Positions 56,445 through 64,000 of a stretch of DNA of 64,000 bases are shown piece after piece. A program made the translations under genes and the position numbers. This DNA comes from Bryum argenteum (Eukaryota > Streptophyta > Bryopsida > Bryales > Bryaceae), in contig CM073322.1 in NCBI GenBank assembly GCA_037043015.1, positions 25,510,364-25,574,363 of the forward strand, in the 5' to 3' direction. Within the stretch, counting starts at the first letter, position 1, and every line of letters begins with the position of its first letter. Below the pieces are notes generated by a model. The model was not told the origin of the DNA. It made no database searches and saw nothing but the letters and a program-made list of their open reading frames with translations.

Positions 56445-56655
56445 TTAGAAAATGTAGTCATATTGTCCTAGATGGCAAAATTTATAAAATAAAGAATTTG
56501 ACTCTTGGTAGTCACTTGAAGTGAATTTTATGACTATTTGTGATCATGCTCCTAATTATAAGACTAAAGAAGTCCTAACATTTACTTCAAATCACTACCA
56601 AGAGTCAAATTCTTAGTCATACAAATTTAGTCATCTAGGACAATATGACTACATT
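56445..56655. repeat. inverted repeat, about 90-bp arms
   Basis: Left arm blocks attagaaaatgtagtcatat, tgtcctagatg and aagaatttgactcttggtag return reversed as ctaccaagagtcaaattctt, catctaggaca and atatgactacatttcctc. A short loop lies near 56550. The transcript could fold into a long hairpin. Confidence 0.75.
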
Positions 56656-57224
56656 TCCTCGTAAAAAAAACGCGTATTTCTACTACACAAAAGTTGTTAA
56701 TTAGTATTACATACGGTCACTGCAAACCGTAACACTGAATGTCACACGTTACCATAATGTTACAAGGCTAAACGTTTAACCATAACATTAAATGTGAGAG
56801 CATGCAAACTTCCTTGCAAGTAGAAGAATTTATTAGAAGTGGTACAATTGGTGGTTTGAATAAAAAACAAGGGAAATTGATTGCAACAGCGGCCCAAAGT
56901 TAACACTAATTTCAAGAGAGTTAGGATATGGTGTTATTTACCAAAAGTTACCGACTACACTAATCTCCACGTAACACTAATTAAAAACTCTTGGATAGTG
57001 ATATTTTTATTTTATCATCATGAAGGTACCAATATGTGCATAATTGCAATAAAAAATAATGAACCTAATAGGTCATTTATATACATTATTATTATATTTA
57101 TGATTCTATTGCTTATATTTTCTATAAAAATTATAAAGAAAAGAGGGCAATGAGGAGGTTTCTATATCTTGTACTAGAGCATCTCTAAAGAATGTATCAG
57201 GGGACCACGGTGATCATTATCACA

Positions 57225-57410
57225 TACCTTTGCATTTGAGTAGTCGATAAACAAGGTGACAATTATTGCAAAACCTTTGTATTTACGTAGTTGATGAGCA
57301 AGGTGACAATTATTGCACACCTTTGCAAATGCGTAGTGGGTGAGCAAGGTCTTAACTATTACTGAACCTTTGTATTCCTAAAGTGGGCGAGCAAGGTGAC
57401 AAAATACTAG
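57225..57410. repeat. tandem repeat, about four units of 50-57 bp
   Basis: Units contain acctttgcatttgagtagtc, then gat(a/g)a(a/g)caaggtgacaa, then ttattgca. Diverged minisatellite. Confidence 0.75.
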
Positions 57411-57605
57411 AAGGTTCATACATTTTTTATTAAGTCACTAATATAAAAGACTTATACACCTATGTACCCAATGAATATAATAAGGGCCCAACATTTGCCA
57501 ACCGAATGACCATTACAAGGTGATATCTGCAATCAATAAATGACTCCTAAAAATCCCATTGCTTACTAAAAACATCTAAATTTTTCAATATATATATGTT
57601 TTTCA

Positions 57606-58400
57606 TTAACCCTTCACGTCCCCAATGTCGCTTATCTACAATTTGGATGAACAGTTGAAACTTTGAAGAGCCATAACTCCTTCATCCAAATTATATTCTT
57701 GACAAGATTACTCGAATCGGCTCTTAAATCAGGTCTAGTTTGTGTGGTAAAATTTGCATACACATGAATGAAGGATGAATTAATGGCATGCATTTTAGTG
57801 AAGGGAGCTTTTGGTTTTAGGTTTTTAAACATTAGGCATGTTTTACCATTGCAAGTCAATTATGTGAAACCAAAAATAATTTCCGATGTTTCTTTTTACA
57901 TAATCATGATCTTAAGATGAAATCTTACAACTTTTTAGTTTAGAGATTTTTTATCCAAATACTTTTGGTATTAGCTTTGCAACAATCTTTCCACAATGAA
58001 ATAGTGAAAAAGTGGATGATTTTTATAAACCTATTTCTCCTTCAGTCACCAATAAATTTCAACTTTATTTTTTGTGATGGATTACATTTAGATTCTAGTC
58101 TTAGTAGTAGAAATCTTGACAAAATCGAAGATGCTTCCTAAATAAGGCGCAAATATGAGTGCAATGGGTCTACTTTTGGACAATTTTCCCTATGTAATTT
58201 TTTGGCATTTTTCACCATTGCGAGGCTATTTTTGAGCCGATAATTTTTTATGATTCTTTTTGGTGCAGGGGTAATATTAAGTTGAATATGCATAACTCCC
58301 TAGTTGGAGATTTTTTCATTAGAGTAGCTTTGTTGATAAAATTTACTCTAAAGTAAAAATGATGAAATTTGGAAGTCTTTTTCGCGTACTTATGATAGAG
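57606..58400 (+). mobile_element. Repeat family G, copy 3
   Basis: The left end keeps TTAA (57606-57609) and CCCTTCACGTCCCC. The body follows copies 1 and 2 (gagccataactccttcatcc, taccattgcaagtcaattat, gggtctacttttggac, attagagtagctttgttgat). The right terminus is not defined. No reading frame is conserved among the copies. Confidence 0.65.
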
Positions 58401-58587
58401 TTTCATAAAAGTACTCCAAATTACAACATAACTTTATTTTTGGTATGCTCATATTTTGTTACATAGGGTTACAATATTAACCTTGTTGCCCGCACTTAGT
58501 CCTATTATTGATAATCGAAACTAATTCACACTAATAAGAACAATTGCTATTTTACTTTTTAACGACCCGAAAAAGGCTTTAAATGCA

Positions 58588-58680
58588 GTGGTATAAGAAC
58601 AAGGGATAGGTACACCGAAGACTTTATTCACACCAACCTTGAAAGAGAAGGAGAAGTCTCCGGCATTCTTCTTCTCCATC
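58588..58680 (-). repeat. SINE-like short repeat family D, copy 7, in the HDA19 5' flank
   Basis: tggtataagaacaagggata, then gactttattcacaccaacct and gagaaggagaagtctccggc. The most diverged copy, about 220 bp before the deacetylase start codon. Confidence 0.55.
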
Positions 58681-58704
58681 GTGTCTTTGCTCATCAAACG
58701 GAGA

Positions 58705-58713
58705 TTAGGGTTT
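58705..58713 (+). promoter_or_regulatory. telo-box upstream of the histone deacetylase gene
   Basis: attagggtt about 190 bp before the ATG, a plant telo-box on one strand. Confidence 0.5.
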
Positions 58714-58899
58714 GGCGCTTGCATTGGCAAGCAACTGATCACTGCTATCACCATTAGTTTTTTGTTTTCGGAGCTCAAGACACTTTTACGTTGACTGGTA
58801 TGGCTATGGCGGGTCAGAGTATAAGAGCTCACACATAGTGAGTAAGCAAGTCTTGTTTTTGTTATTGGAGTTCCGAGCGGGCGATCGAGTGAGGTAGCG

Positions 58900-61686
58900 A
58901 TGGACATGGGCGGGTTTGCGCTGACGGGAGGCCCGGAGGCACGCAAGAAGCGAGTGTGTTATTTTTACGATCCAGACGTAGGAAATTACTACTATGGCCA
59001 AGGGCACCCGATGAAGCCGCAGCGGATTCGGATGACGCACTCGCTGCTGTCGCATTACAACATCTTGAACCGCATGGAAGTTCTTCGCCCTCATCCGGCG
59101 CGCGACAAAGACCTTTGCCAGTTCCATGCCGACGACTACGTTAATTTCCTCAAGGAAGTCACACCGGAGTCGCAGTACGATTACCACGCGCGCCAGCTCA
59201 AGCGCTTCAACGTCGGCGAGGATTGTCCTGTTTTCGACGGGCTTTATAACTTCTGCCAAACCTCCGCCGGTGGCTCTGTTGGTGGCGCTCGCAAGCTCAA
59301 TCAAGGCAACTGCGACATCGCTATCAACTGGGCGGGAGGTCTGCATCACGCCAAGAAGTGCGAGGCTTCGGGCTTTTGCTACGTCAATGACATCGTCCTC
59401 GCTATTCTCGAGCTTCTCATCACGTTTCAGGTACTGAAATCGCTTCTTTCACCCTCGAGGTTTTTGCGAGGTTTTGCAGACATTTCTCTATCTCCTATTT
59501 GTAAAAGTATGACAGCATTTTTCTGTCTCTATCTCCTATCTTCGGTCAGGTTTAGAAGTAGATTATAACTGTTGTGGACGCGATCAAGGAGAACTTGGCC
59601 CTCTTGATTGGGATTGTTGTGGACGGGATTAAGGAGAAGTAGGTTCTTTTGTTCGGAGACTGTTGTGGACGGGACTTAAGGAAAAGTAGCTTCTCCGTTC
59701 GGAAATTGTTGTTGGGGACGGGATTAAGGGAAAGATTTTTCTTGTGGCATGCAGAGGGTGTTGTACATTGACATCGACATACACCACGGGGATGGAGTGG
59801 AGGAAGCGTTTTGGACAACGGACAGGGTGATGACGGTGTCATTTCACAAGTTTGGCGATTACTTTCCAGGGACAGGGGATGTGCGTGACATTGGTGTAGG
59901 AAAGGGGAAGTATTACTCACTCAACGTGCCGTTGGATGCCGGCATTGACGACGATAGCTACCAGAACCTTTTCAAGCCCATCATGAAGAAAGTGATGGAG
60001 GTTTATCAACCGGGAGCCATCGTGTTGCAGTGTGGCGCGGATTCTCTGTCTGGAGACCGCCTTGGCTGTTTCAACTTGTCTGTTAGAGGCCATGCCGAGT
60101 GTGTTCGCTTTATGAGGTCCTACAACCTCCCCATGCTGCTCGTTGGTGGCGGTGGTTACACTATTCGCAATGTCGCTCGCTGTTGGTGTTATGAGGTACT
60201 TTGCTCTTGCTTTTCATTGAAGGACGTGTAGCTTTTCTTCTTGTGATATCCGTTAGTTTAGTAGTCTCTAGTCATCAGGTATTGGTGATGGATAGTAGGG
60301 CTTTTGAAGGTGAAACCTTTTTCTTGTTGTATTGCAGACAGCTGTTGCAGTAGGAGAGGACTTGGATGACAAGTTGCCTCACCATGAATATTACGAGTAT
60401 TTTGGGCCGGATTATAATCTACACGTTGCACCCAGTAACATGGAAAACCAAAACAACAAAATAGTTCTCGAGAATATGAGGTGAGTTACCATGCCAGCCT
60501 ATTTATTATTTGATATTCTATATCTATTCGTCTTTTTGCTGATGAGAAGTTGCCTCACCATGAATTTTACGAGCATTTTGGGCCGGATAATAACTTACAC
60601 GTTGCACATGAATTTTACGAGTATTTTGGGCCGGATAATAACTTACACGTTGCACATGGAATACCTAAACAACAGAATAGCTCAAGAGAATATAAGGTGA
60701 GTTACCATGCCAGACAATGTATTATTTGATAATCTATATCGATTCGTCTTTTTGCTGATGAGAGGTTTACTTTGTTTTTGCAGGAATAAGGTGTTGGAAA
60801 ATTTATCGAAACTGCAACATGCTCCGAGTGTGCAGTTTTCAGAAAGACCACCTGAGATTGAGCTTCATGAAAATGTACGCTTTTTACCGTTTTTCGTTAC
60901 TACATTTAGAACCTTTGCGTAGTCTTTTAAGGAACTGACTGTGTCTTTGTGTGAACGCAGGAAGATGAAGACTTAGATAATCGTGGAAAGGGTCGCACAT
61001 GGGATGGTGAATTTGATAATTCTGACACTGAGGATCATGAGTCACCTCGTCGTCATCAGGGTATTGTTGCTAGTGAGGCAGCATTCGCAAGGTCAGTGCT
61101 ATATCTTCGTGCTTTTTAGTTATAATTCTCCATACCTATTCTATATCAATGTTTCTCTTTCTCTCCAGCTTCTTATACCCTGTATGTTTATTATCTGATG
61201 CTCAACGTGGTTAAGATTTCATAACTGATGTTTCGGTTTTCTTTGATTGCAGGAGACCCTTGACACTGGGTCCTCCACCCGAAAAGTTCGATATAGAGGC
61301 TGCTGACGATACGTCGTCGGTTAGTTTTCTCTTACATCTGAAAGTATCATATAATTGAGTTTTCAGGAGACTTCATAACATACTCTTGTTTCCATACAGG
61401 ACGATTCGACTGATAATGACGACGACATGGGGAAAGTCACCGAGCCAAAAGACGGTCCTGAGGAGGTGTGATTGATTACTCTTGCTTATTTTGATTAGGT
61501 TGTTGGGCTTGTTTGATCAGTAATTACAACAAAAAGCTGGTTTTCTGTTAGCTATTATTGTTTTATATGAGCTGAATACTGTTTCAGGTGCAACAGATGG
61601 ATTTGGATGTGCATCCATTAGAGCTCCGTGGACGCGAGGGCATGTCAAGAGCATCCAGCTACGAGAATGGAGAGAGACTGAGTTAA
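58900..61686 (+). CDS. HDA19: class I (RPD3/HDA19-type) histone deacetylase
   Basis: Eight exons with GT-AG borders join in frame to 522 residues: 58900-59430, 59755-60195, 60338-60480, 60784-60874, 60961-61091, 61253-61319, 61400-61465, 61588-61686. The zinc hydrolase core is complete: [20 protein letters not shown] (His149, His150), [14 protein letters not shown] (Asp185, His187), [12 protein letters not shown] (Asp273) and [14 protein letters not shown] (Tyr312). After the core, [20 protein letters not shown] and [18 protein letters not shown] match the HDA19 branch. The C-terminal 110 residues are acidic and poorly conserved. It would remove acetyl groups from histone lysines in nuclear corepressor complexes. 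Intron 3 contains a decayed duplicate of exon 3, and intron 1 a minisatellite. Confidence 0.95.
59566..59735 (+). repeat. minisatellite in intron 1 of the deacetylase gene
   Basis: Four diverged units of about 45-60 bp around ttgttgtggacgggattaag, ggagaagtag and ttcggagactgttg. Entirely inside the intron. Confidence 0.75.
60547..60696 (+). repeat. duplicated exon 3 in intron 3 of the deacetylase gene
   Basis: aagttgcctcaccatgaatt, then a 48-bp block (ttttgggccggataataact inside) present twice, then aacaacagaatagctcaaga and gtgagttaccatgcca. The last block and about 60 bp after it repeat the exon 3 / intron 3 border. It has a pyrimidine-rich acceptor-like gatgag, the same donor, a length of 150 nt (divisible by three), and an open frame in the phase needed (MNFTSILGR...[13 protein letters not shown]), but most of it is out of the original frame. 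It may be a fossil or a cassette exon. Confidence 0.85.
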
Positions 61687-62931
61687 CAAGTGGAGCCAAG
61701 CAAGAGAGAGTAGCCTTCGAATTGCTACCATCTTACTCACACATGCATTATCCCTTATCTTCAAGCGGCAGGAGGAAATTATTGGGCCTACTTTGCATTA
61801 GGACGAGGGACCTTAAAATCCTAGGGTGCTGGGATTTTAACGAGTTGATTCGAACTGCATTGTTGTCTCCAGGTTGAGCATTCTGGAGATGCCTGTAATG
61901 GTCTGGCAGGTTTTTCGTGGGGTACTTCAGGGGACCCAAGATTTTGTATATTCACATTAATTTTTTTTTGCTGCTGTGTACACAGTATTTTGATATGATT
62001 TCCAGGGTCATGTCCCCTGTCACGTTCCGCTGTCGGAGTAACTTAGCTTACAGGATCCCGGACTTTTAGGGCCGTGGACTCTATTTTTATAAGACTTGTA
62101 CGCATCACATCATTAGTAAATTAGTGAAGAAAAGGAGTTGTATTTCACGCAGGATTGCCTTGTTCTGTAAGTTCTCCCATTCGAATTTTCAGTTGTTAAT
62201 TCCAGTATCCTTCATTTTTGCAAAGACATCGAATTAGTTAATTCTTATGGTAGAGGCCTGAATTTTATTCGTTATACTACCCTCTTTCAATGATATAGCG
62301 AGCTGAGTCATTTATGGATATTGGGGTATGTAACTAGATGCTAAATCTCATATTCAAATTCTTCACCATTTGCGAGATCATAACGTGATCAGATGGTAAG
62401 ATCTCACTTTATTACCTCGTCTGTGAACTTTCAAAGCTTGACTATTGGCATAAAGTGAACCCAAGTATAAAGATTTCACTTACCAAGCCTTGAACAATGT
62501 GCAAGGTATTTAAAAGATTGAATCAATTGGAATGATTAATCATTGATTGAAATAGATCTAGTTATGAATTTTAGAAGTGGAACCAATGGGTGTATCCAAA
62601 ACCTCTCAACCTAAAATATACACAGTAGAAGAGGGAATGTTACAACTTCAAGAGGTATATTAGAACCTAAAATATACACAGTAGAAGAGGAAATGTTACA
62701 ACTTCAATATGTGAAGTTGGAAGCTATAATATACCTCTTGCTTGAATAGGTCTAGTGAGCGGTTTGAGGTGTTGTGTGGGTTTTGAGCCACCTATTATAC
62801 TTGTTATTTAGTGCGTGGATGCAAAGGCCTCTTTGCAGACACGACTAGGAAGGCCCTGTATAACGGTCACTTAGTACACAGATGTGTAGGCTTCTTTTAC
62901 CAAACACTTACTGAACGGATGTATGGGCCTT
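61687..62931. other. 3' flank of the deacetylase gene and intergenic DNA
   Basis: The 3' UTR is probably within the first 450 bp. Near 62340-62390 atctcatattcaaattcttc and catttgcgagatcataac echo element family C. A 55-bp phrase (acctaaaatatacacagtag) is duplicated at 62615 and 62670. No gene. Confidence 0.5.
62790..62930. repeat. satellite-like diverged tandem repeat, left part
   Basis: Units of about 50 bp with (c/t)acttagtacacagatgtgt, aggcttctt and taacggtcact. They resume at 63780 after the TTAA-bounded element. Confidence 0.6.
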
Positions 62932-63764
62932 TTAACTACTAACAATCCCTACAAGCTCAATAGGTTTTTTGTTGTTTTAGGCAGACTAGACAAAGGTGTT
63001 AAAATCAGTATTTTGTTGCTTATACAAATTGGTTGTGTGCAACAAATTGGAAAGTCAGATTCTAGTATTAGAGTTTTTTAACGCAAAGTTTAGTTTTCAC
63101 ACCCTAGGCGGAGGGATTTTTATTTTATTGTTTGATTTTTTGCAAAAATATGTTTATAACCAAATCACTACCATACCACCATAGGAGGTTCGGTCTTTAT
63201 CGAACGAATTTTTATTTTTTCTGAAAAAATAAGGTTCGTCTGCCATAAATAGTTATTTTTGAAAATTTGTTCTTTTGTTTTTTTGTATATAATTTCCCAA
63301 CTTTTGGATACTCTTTCGTCACAATAAAGCGGATTTCGGAAATAATATAATTTTCAACTTTTTGTTCCTCTTGGCTTGTAATTTCTGAATTTTTCCGTTT
63401 TTTTTTAAATAGATTTATTTATGATCGAACCTGCTATGGTGGTACGGTATTTGAGTTCCAAAGAGCCCTAAGTCAAAAAAATTACCAATTCTACAAGGGC
63501 AACCTTCAAACTTCATAAGAACATGCTTCAAAGTTTTTGGAAATTTGCGAAAAAAAAAACATTTGCACAAAACTCTGGATGTCATAAACATCCAACGGAC
63601 AATTTTTGGACTAGTGACTAAATAAGCTTATTTATAAGATCGTACGCTTGGAAGTGAAAACGAGTTAGAAAACCTGGTTTACACTTCCGGAAGTGCATAG
63701 AGGTAGAGAATCGCGGTTTTGAGATTTTAAGCTCCAATAACACACAAGGAAATTAAGTGGTTAA
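62932..63764. mobile_element. TTAA element family B, copy 3
   Basis: Bounded by TTAA at 62932-62935 and 63761-63764. The right end (reversed) is CCACTTAATTTCCTTGTGTG, the left end a decayed CTACTAACAATCCC. Internal blocks are shared with copies 1 and 2 (caaatcactacc, cctaagtcaaaaaaattacc, catccaacggacaatttttg). About 825 bp, non-coding. Confidence 0.65.
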
Positions 63765-63779
63765 CTCTTTTCACCTTCG

Positions 63780-64000
63780 TCACCTAGTATGCGGATAGAG
63801 AGGTCCACAATTACTTGTCACCTTGTACACTAATGCTGAGGCCTTCTTATAACGGTCACTCAGTACACAAATGTGGGACCTCAATAAACATGTATTGAAG
63901 CCTCTTTACAGTCTAATGCTTATCACCTCCTTCACCTAGAATTTCAATACTTGTCACCATCATCACCTAGTACGCACATGCTGGTCACAATACTTGTCAC
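63780..64000. repeat. satellite-like diverged tandem repeat, right part
   Basis: Repeated cacctagtatgcggatag, acttgtcacc, taacggtcactcagtacaca and caatacttgtcacc phrases up to the window edge, related to 62790-62930. Confidence 0.6.

Larger units (their letters stand above)
55501..57605. other. intergenic, repeats only
   Basis: It holds a SINE-like D copy, a tRNA-related SINE-like stretch (56000-56150), an imperfect inverted repeat at 56445-56655 (aagaatttgactcttggtag and its inverse), and a tandem array at 57225-57410. No gene. Confidence 0.5.

Noticed and set aside
58804..59349. 181-residue open frame antisense to HDAC exon 1
   Set aside because: It mirrors a GC-rich, highly conserved coding exon on the plus strand and has no family similarity: a shadow frame.

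Overview
The window looks like nuclear DNA of a land plant. The evidence is five intron-bearing or plant-type genes (a HAK/KUP/KT potassium transporter, a plant PTEN2-type phosphatase, an SR45a-type splicing factor, a YbeY-HAD fusion with an organelle-style N-terminus, and an HDA19-type class I histone deacetylase), telo-box motifs of the AAACCCTA kind in front of genes, and a plant-style Copia retrotransposon. Intergenic DNA is AT-rich by eye. A relic kinase with a DWG motif and the repeat content make a seedless plant (moss-like) plausible, but the species cannot be fixed from the sequence.

Layout. 1-4119: degraded Copia element on the minus strand, running off the left edge. 4120-10010: no gene, but an AT microsatellite, three short transposons bounded by TTAA, and a 3-unit tandem repeat. 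10011-15561 (minus): HAK/KUP/KT potassium transporter, 12 exons. 15562-27472: repeats (TTAA-bounded elements, a nested MITE, two SINE-like copies, an LTR fragment). 27473-32033 (minus): PTEN2-like protein, 12 exons, with an altered active site. 32034-44815: repeat-rich, with a Tc1-type transposon (34932-36555), a piggyBac-type transposase relic (about 38590-39060) and a kinase pseudogene (43421-44209). 44816-47519 (plus): SR45a-like splicing factor, 8 exons. 53180-54814 (minus): intronless YBEY-HAD gene. 58900-61686 (plus): HDA19-like deacetylase, 8 exons, with a duplicated exon inside intron 3. 61687-64000: satellite-like repeats split by a TTAA-bounded element.

The most unusual signal is a set of at least seven families of short elements that start TTAA-CCC and end GGG-TTAA, nine copies with TTAA on both sides. 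That is the signature of piggyBac insertion, a superfamily not among the usual DNA transposons of flowering plants. A minus-strand relic at 38.6-39.1 kb carries three motifs resembling piggyBac transposase. Several of the short families also share an internal motif pair (AACGG...AACCGTARGATC). Together with the Tc1-type DD34E element, this suggests a plant genome colonised by DNA transposons usually associated with animals and fungi. The housekeeping genes are unrelated in function and form no operon-like unit.
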